Part shown: positions 26,001 to 39,800 of the stretch, one piece after another
How positions within the stretch are numbered: position 1 is the stretch's first letter
Layout of the letters: each line of letters opens with the position of its first letter
From: Myoxocephalus aenaeus
Taxonomy: Eukaryota > Chordata > Actinopteri > Perciformes > Cottidae
Direction: 5' to 3'
Assembly (NCBI GenBank): GCA_038501785.1
Contig: JBAMJR010000168.1
Location: forward strand, 601,501 to 665,500
DNA length: 64,000 bases
Translations under genes and position numbers: made by a program
The notes under the pieces: generated by a model
What the model was told of the DNA's origin: nothing
The model's database searches: none
What the model saw: only the letters and a program-made list of their open reading frames with translations

Positions 26001-27136
26001 AAGTGCATACTTTGACGTGGAGCTCAGGGGCCGGCGGGGCGCTCGTGTGCAGTTCAATGACCGTCTGTCCAATCGGCTCGTCGGGGCGGCCGGGAAAGAT
26101 GACGCTCAGAGTGTGAGAGATCCTGGACAGCTCGGCCAACATCTCTGAGGGTACAGGACAGGTGTGGAGATGAGGAATTCAGAACCATATATATCACGAT
26201 ATGGCAGGTTATGCATGTTATACAACAAATATTTGTATATAGGAAATATGAAGTAACCCCCAAAACAGGTAAAGCCTACTGAAAAGAGTATTTTTCACAT
26301 ACAACTGGAATATCAGAGTTCCAACTCTATTTCAATTATAGAGAGAAAACAATCTGAAAATTACACACATTTCTCATAGCTCTTTATAAACTGCCAGTCT
26401 CTGTTCACACCTGAACTGAGCAGTAAAACCATCTGAACGATCACAAGGACAAGAAAAGGTCTCAGCTTTTCTATAAAGGTGTTCTCATTGCATGACAGCT
26501 GCTCTTGGAGTCCGGACTACAGAACACCGAGCCTGTGTGGGATGTAGCGCATGTCCTTTCTCCATCTCTGCCTACCTCCGTCATTCCCCTCCACGAGCAG
26601 CTCTGTGAACTCCTGCAGCTGAATCTTCAGGACCTCCAGAGGCTCATCATTGGTGTCCAAACACACGGCACCTCCTGGGAACACAACACAGTTACGTAAT
26701 TGTCGTACAACATTACATCCATATGGAAACCCTGAGAGGCAACTTGTGAGTAAAATAGAATTTGGTGGATTCATTTTTTACATCTGATCTAAATGGTTTC
26801 GTCTCCCATGTTCATGACAAAGGTTTGACTTCCAAATACGAAATTACGCAGATCTTCCGGATCTATGGATCATGTGACCCAAGTGCTAATTAATTAGTTA
26901 ATAATAAAATTGGTCCTGAGAAGTTGATTTGCCGAAAAAGTTATCCACTGAGTTACGTTTCCCCCCCAATGTCTATGGGAAAAAGTGTTTTATGGCCAAA
27001 TGGCATCACGTGACGGATCCAGAAGTTATAATTTGCTTCAAAGCCGGCGTTTAGAACATATGGCAGTGGTGCACTACAGCCTCCTGTGGCCACAATCAGT
27101 ATTACAACAACAAACAAAGATATTATCCTGACAAAA

Positions 27137-27172
<36 letters not shown>

Positions 27173-29030
27173 GAACTGAGAAAGATTATCCTCCCAAGAA
27201 CCTTTTTTTTCACCTGCTCATAAGTCATAAATACATGAAAACATTTGAGAGGCTTCAGGGTTCCCGTTGAGATCTATCTTTGTCAGAAGAAAAGAGAAAC
27301 CACTGGCTGATTAAAATGTAAAACATTTGGAGATTCCCATTCTCACTGCAGCCAAACATTACATTAAGTTTGTGCCACTCTCGGTTATTTCGTATGAAAC
27401 ATTCACTCATTTTCAAATATTGTCATTTCTGTATTACATAACCTTCTAAACTACTCTGAAGGAGAACACATGAAATCCATGTTTTTCTAATTGCATTACT
27501 AGACTGAATCCGATTGATGTACTTGGAAATAAAACACACATACTTAAATGTCAATAAATAAATGAAGGGTATCTTTGCGAGTCTCCAGTACAATAAACGA
27601 GCAAATGACCCACCATCCTGCTGCCTCTGCTTCTGGCAGGACTCCACATAAGATGAATACTGTGCAGCAGGGATCTTATCGGCCCTGAATGAGACAAAAC
27701 GCAATGTCGTAACGGGGAAAATACACTGAAGTATCACAGAGAATCCTTACTGGTAAAGAACATTCACTGATCAGGCCCACAAACATATAGAAGCAGTGAG
27801 GATTTTCCTAGATTAAAAGTAATTAAAAAAAGAATACATTTCGGGAGATGTACATGACAGGATGAAATTATATAAACTCTTAAAAAAGTTGCCGTGGAGA
27901 AATTGCACACGCTTCTGATGATAACTCACTTTTTCAGAGCCTCTATGAAACTCATCCGAGCGTCGGCTTTGACGGGAAGCTGGAAATGGAAAGACATCGT
28001 CAGGTAAAGACACTTTGCATCTGAGAAATGTGAGCGGCAGAGAGACGCTGCTCACCGTCCTCGGTGTCAGCAGAGCGGAGAGGAACCGCGACAGGAAATA
28101 CGGCCTCCGGAAAATACTGGAGGAGGAGAGGAGTGTCAATAATCCGTCTGTGTCTCCGTCTAAATCACTCTCCACATGGACATTAAAAAACCCAGACTGT
28201 CCGAAGGGCCCGTGGTGTACTTCATAGATACCTGGCCTCCATGACTGTGGCAGAGATTCTCCCTGTGCTCTCAAACAGAGACACCGCCTTCTCCACATCC
28301 TGGACGGCCTGGCACTGGGGCTGCACACAAACAAACACCACGCGGTTATATACTATGAAGAGATTTCCTTTAAAGCAGTCCAGTCAACACAGTTAATAGC
28401 TCGCAGCCAGAGACGCCGCCGGTGTTTCGGTGCAACGAGTGACCGTGTCAACTGGTGACTCGTCGTTACTCGTAGTGGCGGCTACAGAACACGTAGGGAT
28501 CCCCGTAAAAAAAGCCTATAATCAATTATAAATACAAACTCATCTGCGTTTACTACCAACCGTTTAGTGAGTTACCCACGGACGCATTTGGCCCAAAGTC
28601 ACCAGTTAACACGGTCACTCGTTAAACTGAAACACCGGTTGCTCTGAAACGGTCGTGGTCCTGTCTGAATTCTGTGGTCTGCTGTTGGAATATCGTTTCC
28701 GACGACCAGACGCGTTGATGCTGGTAACGGTTTCTACGCTTAGAGTTAGCCAACTATTCTATTATATATTGGAGTAAAAACAATGGAATTGTGCCAACTG
28801 TCTGACATCTGTCTGTTGATACTCAATCTTCAAGTTTTCAGAATTGTGTGCATGGATCTATTATATAGCTTGGTAAATCAAAAGAGCCTCGTCAAAAAAA
28901 GGGCTTTCTGTGCCGACGACGCTCATCATGACACAAACAAACCACCGGGTGTCGCCGTTACCTGCAGTGACGCTCCGCCTGCGCCAGAAACGTCCTCATA
29001 TAGACCCATGTCCTCCACTGACTCCTGCAG

Positions 29031-29107
<77 letters not shown>

Positions 29108-30046
29108 ATGGATACACCACAAAACATCTGGGAGCATATGAGTCTAGTTTCAGTATTAAAATGTCTAAATGATGCGCCGAGAATAAATCCCTTGGTTTTT
29201 ACCTTGAGGTCGGCCAGTCTGGTCTTGGCCAGAGAGACGTACTCCATCAGGAGGCTGCGGTGTTTCACACGTACATACGGAGGCTGCAGGATGTGAACCT
29301 ACGGGGCAAAACGACAGTGAGGTTTGGTCTTTCTGGTCCAGCACAGACCGCAGACCAAGGGTCAGAACTAAACAAGCAGCGTTCAGCTTTTCTGCTCCAC
29401 ACATCTGGAACAAGGTTCCTGAAAGCTGCAGGTCTGCTGAGACCCTCAGAGACCCTCAGCTCCTTTAAGTCCAGATTGAAGACTTTTCTGTTTGCTGTTG
29501 CCTTTAATTGATCCAGATTCAATTGCTGCATCTCACTACTGCATTTTATTTCTTAAACTGCACTGCAACTTTTATTCAATTTATTTTGCTTTTTGACCGT
29601 TTTAATGTTTTCTTAACTGTTTTAAATCCTGTTTTCTCTGCATTATGTTTTGATGCTTTTATTGGTTTTATGTGAAGCACTTTGAATCGCCTTGTTGTTG
29701 AAATGTGCTACACAAATAAACTTGCCTTGCAGCCCACTGGTGGGAGCACTTCCATTTCACTGGGACTCAGTCCCAGTGAAATGGAAGTTACAGCGTCTTC
29801 CTTCTGTACTGAGATGTTGTTCCCAGACAAACAGAATATTTGAGCGCTGAACAGCAACGAGGGATTAAAATCCAATCCTTTGCATTTGATTGGGCCGCTA
29901 AAAAAATTGGGCGGGCTTAGAATGTAGCAAAACATGTTTAGCAATTGTTTGGTTTCCCTAACATTTTCATTACATTTTAAAAGAAAAGATGATGTTAACT
30001 TTAAAGAAATAGTAAATGTACTGTATAGTGTGTATTAAGTTATATT

Positions 30047-30123
<77 letters not shown>

Positions 30124-32208
30124 TATGGTTTATTATACTGTATACATTTATCATAGCCCCACATACAGTATGAACTATATTTTAATATTGATATATTCTT
30201 CTGAATCCTGTTATTTGCTGTAGTAACCACTTTGCCCAATCATTAAAGGTTCATCTGATATATTAAAGATAGCATATATTTGATGTGTCACCTTGAGGTA
30301 CTGCGGGGGTTCAAAGGGCACCAAGTCAGAGAGGAACTTCAGCAGAAACACCAGAGATTTCTTACTGGTCGCATGGTAGCCACTGCCTCCCCCGAAAGAC
30401 ATCTGAAGAAGCAGAAAAGTATAACGCTACTGGTAAATACAATACATATTGAGGTGCTTTAAGACTTATCAAACTCTCTGGAACAAGAACAAACTGTAAA
30501 AACAGACAATCCCATGACCTTGTAAACTGTTGCATCATGGGTTTGAACAACAACCCATAAATACCCACAGGCACACGATCCACCTTTGTAACACAATCTG
30601 ACATTTTTTCATTCTCTTATGTAGTGAATTCACGCCAAAACAGCTGCTGGTCCTTTAAAAGGTTCCTAATACCAGCAGCACTCATCCAAACATGCCCACA
30701 GCAAAAAGCCAATGTGAAACCTTGAACCAGCTGCTGTAGGAGGGGAAGATGGCGGGTCCCTCCAGCGCACCCTGTCGAGCCAAGAGGAAGGCCGTTATCA
30801 TGTTCTCTAGGTCGTAGCCTTCAAATGCGGAGCTCAGCAGTCTGGACAGCAGCTCTGGTAGAGGAAGAGAAGCGGGACAGATATGAAGAGCTTTTTAACA
30901 CCGGGGTCAAAATGACCCAAAGCCCTCTTCACATCCGATTTCTATCAATTTGTGTTAAAAGTCTGACATATACTTTGATTGGTCTTACGCTTTTATTACC
31001 TCCGCCAGGAAGATCATGCGTGAGTGTGAATGTGTGTGTGCACCTAGGTGTCGGTCCACAGCTAATCTCGCATTCTGCTGCAGCAAACTTGCCTAAAATG
31101 TTGACTGACCAGTTATAGCTGAATGCTAGAGGACCTTTCTTGGTTGCGGACTCCTCACTCACTACTCTTAACGGGCCCCTGGCCGTCAGGGGCCACTAGT
31201 GATAACACAGCTGAGTGCATCACTGCCCAGAGACACAGTGGGGGAGAAACAGTTTGCCCTCTTTTCTTGTTTTAGACCAGGCATGTCCAAAGTCCGGCCC
31301 GCGGGCCAACTGCGGCGCGCGGGCCCTTTTTTATTGGCCTAGATTCTAAAAATATAATGGAGAGAAAGTCAAGCAAACAGCAGCTAGCCTGCTAGCTCAA
31401 TAATCACATTTTTGCCGTCCGAACAAAACAGGAGAAAATGCCTCATAACAGCTACGAGGTCGCTCAGCTCACAGCCACACTGAAACCTCTCAGAGAGTTC
31501 ATAACAGAGCAGAAGACTTGTCAGTAACTTAAAGGAGCTGAACACGGACCTCCTCTCTCTCTCTGAGGTGCGCAGCTCCTCCGGCGCAGCTCAGCGGTGC
31601 AGCGGTTTATTGAGTCTGACCTCTCAGGGTTTTATTCCCTGAGTCTGACCTCTCAGGGTTTTATTCCCTGAGTCTGACCTCTCAGGGTTTTATTCCCTGA
31701 GTCTGACCTCAGGGAATAAAACCCCTCAGCGCTTAGCTGACCAGTTTTTGAAAGAGAAGGACCTCTTCATGAGTCTGAGTGACACACTATGGTTGGCAGA
31801 CCTGGCCTCTAGTTGATCTTATCATCATCTCACACTGAACATGAGCCTGCAAGGCAAAGAGCAGGTACCAAACCTCACGCACACATGAACCCGTTCTGTG
31901 TGAAGCTTCGTCTCTTTGAGACACAACTACGTAACGTCAACGCTGCTCTTCCCCACGCTGTCTGAAATCAAAGCAGCTTTTTTCAGAGGTCAACCTTTCT
32001 GCGAAAAAGAGGAAATATGTGTCTGTCATCACATCTCATGACAGAACTCAGTAAGTGCTTCCAATATCTTTCTGCCATTGAGAAAGAATTCAAGCTGTTA
32101 TCGACTCCCTTCCTGATGATGCAGAAGAAGTTCTCTGAAGAATCAGCATCAGCTTCTCTCCCTACCGACTTCTACTGGAGCTTGGAAAAGGCCATGTTTC
32201 CTCTGATG

Positions 32209-32301
<93 letters not shown>

Positions 32302-35300
32302 CATAATTTACCTCATTTGATTCATTTTGCAATATACCTCACCTGAGTGGCCCAGACATTCGTATATTTTTCTGTTTGTGGCCCTCGGTGAAAAAAGTTT
32401 GGACACCCCTGTTTTAGACGGTGTGTTCGGCTAACAGCTAACGGCGTGAAAACTCAAAAAAGCATTTGCATGAATCATAGGGTTTAGGAGTTGAGAATAG
32501 CGTGACAGTGAACAATTCCTTCCTAAAAATGGCCAAATGTATTCTCAGGTCATAATATTGGCGCGTGGCTGTTTGAATCCAGTATAAAAAGCGGCCCGCT
32601 CCCTCGTGGTTACCTCTCAGGCTGAGCTGGGCACTGGGGTTGTAAACCAGCAGCGTGGAGAGGAAGCACAGGACGTGTCTCCAGTTGACCTCGTGGGTTT
32701 CCAAAACCCGCTGCAGGTGACGCAGCAGCTGCTCCACGCTGAAGACCACAGCCAGCTGGGACAGAAACACAGCAGCAACACAGACGTTGTTACCGTTAGC
32801 GCCGCCGCGACAGACCCGAAGAGGCCAAGAGCACCTCCAGGAAGCTTTTTAGCGTCGGGTGACTGACAGATCTGTTGCAGGTAAGAAAATCATAAAAAGA
32901 TAATAAATGAATTCTCTCCATGCCGTGTTCCTCTGCGCTGAAGGCTGTACACCTGAAGCCTGAGAGTAGAACGGGCATTGATCTGTCGGCCGCGGACATT
33001 TGACTAGTTCAAAAGAAAATAGGGCTCAGAACTGTGCATTAACTATCTTTACTGTTTTCCTTTTGGAGTGCAATAACAGATGAAAAGAAAATACAGTAAA
33101 AAGGTGACTTGAGGGCGGAACAAGTCTACACTCCGTTTAGACAACATGATTATTCAGGCCGCTGTGTGATTCGTATCGTGACCATATTGGCCATATTTGT
33201 TAATGTGTTGAGTTTATCTTTCTCTACCTTCAATTACAATGTTATAAAAAAATAAAAAAATTAAAAAAATGATAAAAAGCAGTCAGTCACTTCCTCTTCA
33301 GTTTTACAACGTGGGCTGCATGAAACATTTACCTTACGGAACAGAGAGGTCAACAACCGGTTGGCTTTAGCGAAGGTCCACTCTTTCTGCAGAGCGATGG
33401 CATCGGACACTGCAGAGATGACACTTTACTTTCCAACTATGAAAGCAGCCTGTACACGGACATCAGGACACTTATTTTAAAGTCTTCCCCAACCTGAATG
33501 TTCTGACCCCCAGCTTTAGTTGTTATCAGATTTAAGTGGAAGCATTATCAAGCAAAAGCAAAAAGAAAACCCAGCATGAAGCCGTTTGAAAAGGTCAGCA
33601 GCTTGTCTTTACCGGTTAGTCGAGGCTTGTAAGTGAGAGTCTGTGTGAGGGAGTGAGTGAAGAACCGCTGGAGGGTCTCCCCCGACGCTGAGACTCCACA
33701 CAGCGAGGCGTCGAATATCTGAATCCTGTGAGAAACACGGGGCAGAGGGGTAGGAAACGGAGACTTCTGAACAGCATGCGTGTTCTCAGTGGCGGCATTA
33801 TGGTAAAGTGATGAGAGTTCAACAATCTTATGGCAAGTAAACATTGTAAACATGAGTTTATGTCTCAATCTCTAGTTTCAAGTCTTCTTCAATACAGCAT
33901 GATGTTCATTTAGTAAATTATGGCCATTTAGAGTCAAACAGACCATAAAGCAGGGGACGCTTTAGGGCGGGGCTACAAGGTGATTGACAGGTCGCTACCA
34001 GAGTCGTATACGCTCTCTCTACATCACTCCTCCACATTCCAGATATGATCACTTCTGTTCATTGGTTGCGAAAAAAAAACTACATGGCAATGGCTGTATT
34101 CTAAGATGGCGACGGGGAAATCACCGAACTTCAAAACGACACAAACCAACAGGTGACGCCATGACGACTACGACCACTTCTTATACACGGCCTATGGTTT
34201 TATGTCTGAAAACTCTGGCAGCTGACATACATTACACCCCAGTCATGTCAATAAGAAAAGTGGACTATTTTGTCATTATTTTGTATGTTTGTATGTGTTT
34301 TTCTTCGGACAGCGACGTCAAACTCAACTAACTATCTGATTTCATGAAGACACATGAAACACAACGAACCACAGCTCAGCTCCCGCCGCAGCACCGCGCA
34401 GCGTCAGACTCTTTTCCACAGCGTCTAGCAGCCCTGGAGAAGACGGAGAGAAAAATAAATGAGGACAGGATTAAGATCAGGGTTCATACACATCTTGATT
34501 TCATGACTTTTCCATGACTTTAAACCAAATGTCCATGAGCAAACATTTAGTGAAATCTGGGTGTAAACATGAAAAAGTGAGTAAATGTAGTATTTAAACT
34601 AACAATGAGAATACAAAGCATACAGTAAACCTTAAATGACACAAATGAATGAGACAATAGTTTGATTAAAAGAATAAACATTTATATAGATGCCTGTATG
34701 TATGCCTGCTTATATTTTGAGTCTTTCTTTTAAAAGCATATTCATTATTTCAAACTCAGCGTAAATGAACGTCATGAACACATGAATATAACACATTTAC
34801 ATGACTTTTACTAAACCTTTGGGATTTTATTTTCTTTCTCCAAGGACTTTTCCATCTCAGCGGTTTAAAGAAGTAGAAAATAACATTCAGGCTGCAGAGG
34901 TGTGAACCAAAGTGCTTCGCTAAAGGTTTCATCAACACGGGACGAGGACTTGTAGACTCACAGAAGAGCATGTCGTCCAGCACCGAGCAGCAGAGCAGGG
35001 ACGTCCTCCGGTCGGCGGCTGCCGGCTCCGGGCTCAGCTCAAAGCCACTTCCCACCAAGACTCCGACCACAGCTGAAATACAGGAGATCTTCAGCATCAT
35101 CATCCTCAGCAGCAGCCACTGGGCATTTGGTGAACACTTTATGGAATGTACTTGATACCATGAGGGCATTTTCCTTTGTGGTTGCGTTTAAAACTCCTAA
35201 CTGCAGTGCCAGTGCCAGTCTATCTTTCCTACTCTGTGACAAGAGTGTGTGGAAGCAGCATTAAGTTGTTCATTCTCATTTAGCGGCTGGCTTGTTAGCT

Positions 35301-36788
35301 AGCTAGCTAGTTTGCTAATTCCCCCATGCTTTCAGGCTACAGTTACAGAACATGAATATCACCACTACACCTTTGATGTTGACAGAGGCGGTGATATTTT
35401 ACAGACCAAACATAAGATTGGTTCCGACATCAGTGGTTCTTTTGTATTATAGGAATCTCAAGGTCAAACAGAACCGACTGCAGGGTTACGGCGCCGCTCA
35501 AAAACAGAACTTCCTTGTTCTCTTCGCTTGTACTGCAAGCTGCCAAAAGCAGTCCCCAAAAGCCCAAAACACGAGTGCAGCGGACGTTATGGCCGAGGAT
35601 TGTTTTCGGCCCCTCTGGGCGCCAGAATACCCGCGTGCAATGCATTCTGGTATCGGCTTTCTCGGGCCAATAAAGCGCGCAGAGGGAATGTATTGCTTCA
35701 CTGGACTACATTTACCATCAACACTGGTTGGACATCCACATTAAAAGGTGGCGAGCTTTCCCTTTCGATCACTCCCATTCTATTTTTTTGGGTGAAACTG
35801 GTTTTCGGGGCCTTGAGTCTGGTGACGTTGATGAACGAAGGAGCCCAGCTAAAAGTCGACGAGCATCCTTACTTGACAGCACTTCCTGCTGGACTCGTTT
35901 GGCGTCCTCGTCCCCCTGCGGCGCCGTCCAACCGCACAGAGCCTTCGCCCCGGACACCAACCACAGCCTGGCTTCTTCGTCACTGAGTGGAGAAACAGAG
36001 CGATGGGTTCAAGTTCATTTGCTGCAGAAAAGTGCCGGTGTCGGCCACGCTTTTTAACCGCCGCCCTCCTTCAAACGACTGAGAACTGAGCTCAGTGAAC
36101 AATTTAAAGATGGCCTCTCACTACAGCCACAGAGGGGCACTGGAGTTCAGTTTTACCATTGACTGTTTTTACTCTGGAACGTATTTTGACTTCCCGTCTC
36201 TGAAATAACCAGAAGATGAAAAGTATCCACAACTGAGAATATGCTCTGATTGGACAGAGGGCCTCTGGATGTTCAAGTTGGACTTGTTCATAATGAATTC
36301 TGTGGTTGTGAATATAAATCAATCAAATTTGAGCAACCGATTATTATTATTTTGTAATTTACTTGTTATTACATTTATTTTTAAGGATTCTAATTTTTTT
36401 GGAATGCTTTGATAGTGTTTGTAGAAGTATATATACTTCTACAAACACTATCAAAGCATTCAAAGAAATCTATATTCTTTAAAAAAATAAATGTAATAAC
36501 AAGTAAATTACTTAATCGCCGTATGCTGAAAAACAAAAAGGTATATTTCTTACCTCTCTATGATGTACTTCAGGGTGAGGATGTTGTACGAGTGGAGATG
36601 GTACACCACCTCCAGGTTGGGTAGCCTCTGTTAAAAAAATTAAAACATTAAATATTTAATTACCTACATCTTCATATAAGAACTCAGTTCTTTCCTGTTG
36701 CAGCATATATAAAGTAACTTAATGGAGTTGTGCAAAACCTCATCAGAAGTAATCAGGTGTCATGTTTGACCTCTAAAACACACAAACA

Positions 36789-36849
<61 letters not shown>

Positions 36850-39800
36850 ACACACACACACACACACCTGATCCCTCCTGTACTCCTGCCAGAGCAGTTT
36901 AGGGCAGAGGGCTCCCTGTGACAGCAGTTCTCTGCTGGACTCCAGCAGGAGGCACAGCTGGACCTAGAGAGGACGGAGACACATTTTTACATCACGTGTC
37001 ACATTTGAAATGTGCCTTCTTGTCCTCCTGCAGAACAAGAGTCCCGCAGCGGCCAAAGACCAACTCGTGACACGTCCGCGGCAGAAAGACGTTAAACCGC
37101 GGACGTGATCGGCCAACGAGACGTGGCAGAGCTGATGTAACAGTGAACGCTGTGGGAAGAAAACACACAGTCACCGTGCACGAGACACAACCACAATGAC
37201 TCAGTCAGAAGAAACTAAAGGCGCAGCACATACACCACGCTGTAGACCTGTTGCCGACTTAAGCAGCTTAAGTCTGAAACCTTAACAAAAATGAATAGCG
37301 ATATTGTCGATTGAAGATGTCGACAGCCAAAGGACACATATAATCATAAACAGATGTTTATAGATTTGAGTGTGTTTATAGATCATCAACTCTTCCCTGT
37401 CGGGTACTCACTCGCTGAGAGGAAGCGAGGATCCCTCTCCTCTGGTCCTCTTCCTCGCTTCCGGCAATCTCCATCAGCCTCTCCAGTGTCATCTTCACCG
37501 ACAGCGCCGCCGCCGGGACGCCCAGCCGTGAGGCCCGCCGCCTCAGCTCGCACGCTGTCCACAGAAAACACACCCTGTAGTGCACAGCGTTCTGACTCCG
37601 TGGGACACTCTGCAGTGAGGGGACCACTTCTGTGCGTCTCCTTTGTGGTGCGTAAAAAGCAAGCAAGCAAACGAAAACTGACAGTTGTCCCCGAAGATAA
37701 AGAACGAACAAAGCCGGCCGCCCGCGAAGAGGTGAAACGTGTCCGAGTCGTGCCGACGGACAGCTGTTCGGAGAACTCGTGTGCAGCACTGAGGCCGCGC
37801 ATCAAACACTCACCCAGCAGGGAACCTGCAGCGCCGCCTTCAGACCCCGCAAGTTTCTGCTCGCCATTCTGAGTGCGGAAAATGTTGCCCAGATCCGTAT
37901 TCTACAACAACAAAAAAAGGAGAAAACTATTTAATTTTTTTAAACATAAACAGTTGAATTTCAGCTTATTACTTCGTCAGCCCCTCGAATTAGCTCCTAG
38001 CACGAGGAGCAGCTTTCCTCCGTCTTTAAAGGCTTCTCTAGTCAATCACACATGTAATTCACCAGAAGCACTCGTTCCAGTCAAACGTCTGACTTGGTGC
38101 ATGATAGGAAAATGTACTCGACACCCAAATTGAATGTAAGGCAAAAGTTCACAATTTGTCATAATTAGGGTAAAGTTCACTCATACGTCACAGGCCATCA
38201 TATATGATTAATAATATAACAGTAAAACAGTATATGATTAAGAGTAAATTCGTTTCTCTTCCAACAGTGCTATAAAACAATGTTCCTTTTAACTGTTTCT
38301 GTGGATGTATTCTCTTTTTTATTCTATTTTATCACATTTTATTATATTAAAAAACAAAAAAAAGCCTCCTGTGGACAGGTGTTGGAAATTAGCGTTTCGC
38401 TATATACACACAGTGCATCTTTTTTTTGTGCTATGAATTCTAATGCCACTGTGATGTCCACATCAACTAAATAAATAAAGTCAACCACAATGCAATGCAG
38501 GATATTTCCCCCAAAGGCCAATCAAGTGGCACACAACTGTTTATATACACTCACCTAAAGGATTATTAGGAACACCATACTAATACTGTGTTTGACCCCC
38601 TTTCGCCTTCAGAACTGCCTTAATTCTACGTGGCATTGATTCAACAAGGTGCTGAAAGCATTCTTTAGAAATGTTGGCCCATATTGATAGGATAGCATCT
38701 TGCAGTTGATGGAGATTTGTGGGATGCACATCCAGGGCACGAAGCTCCCGTTCCACCACATCCCAAAGATGCTCTATTGGGTTGAGATCTGGTGACTGTG
38801 GGGGCCATTTTAGTAGAGTGAACTCATTGTCATGTTCAAGAAACCAATTTGAAATGATTGGAGCTTTGTGACATGGTGCATTATCCTGCTGGAAGGAGCC
38901 ATCAGAGGATGGGTACATGGTCGCCATAAAGGGATGGACATGGTCAGAAACAATGCTCAGGTAGGCCGTGGCATTTAAACGATGCCCAATTGGCACTAAG
39001 GGGCCTAAAGTGTGCCAAGAAAACATCCCCCACACCATTACACCACCACCACCAGCCTGCACAGTGGTAACAAGGCATGATGGATCCATGTTCTCATTCT
39101 GTTTACGCCAAATTCTGACTCTACCATCTGAATGTCTCAACAGAAATCCAGACTCATCAGACCAGGCAACATTTTTCCAGTCTTCAACTGTCCAATTTTG
39201 GTGAGCTCTTGCAAATTGTAGCCTCTTTTTCCTATTTGTAGTGGAGATGAGTGGTACCCGGTGGGGTCTTCTGCTGTTGTAGCCCATCCGCCTCAAGGTT
39301 GTGCGTGTTGTGGCTTCACAAATGCTTTGCTGCATACCTCGGTTGTAACGAGTGGTTATTTCAGTCAAAGTTGCTCTTCTATCAGCTTGAATCAGTCGGC
39401 CCATTCTCCTCTGACCTCTAGCATCAACAAGGCATTTTCGCCCACAGGACTGCCGCATACTGGATGTTTTTCCCTTTTCACACCATTCTTTGTAAACCCT
39501 AGAAATGGTTGTGCGTGAAAATCCCAGTAACTGAGCAGATTGTGAAATACTCAGACCGGCCCGTCTGGCACCAACAACCATGCCACGCTCAAAATGGCTT
39601 AAATCACCTTTCTTTCCCATTCTGACATTCAGTTTGGAGTTCAGGAGATTGTCTTGACCAGGACCACACCCCTAAATGCATTGAAGCAACTGCCATGTGA
39701 TTGGTTGATTAGATAATTGCATTAATGAGAAATTGAACAGGTGTTCCTAATAATCCTTTAGGTGAGTGTATGCTGACTCACTCACCCCGGCCTCCCTGAG

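Noticed and set aside
28783..29296. HTHTHT/CVCVCV frames at this and many other CA/TG tracts
   Set aside because: Microsatellite translations; the same holds near 15.2, 15.4, 36.8, 52.9 and 54.1 kb.
32835..32871. Possible extra 37-nt fanca exon (SVSHPTLKSFLE)
   Set aside because: It has splice-like borders, but exons 11 and 12 already join in phase (SLFRK to LAVVFS) as in the human protein (SLYRR to LFVMLS), and the extra exon would break the frame.
37354..37872. 172-codon + strand frame
   Set aside because: Antisense to fanca exons 3 and 4, whose frame and splice phases are well supported; no domain.
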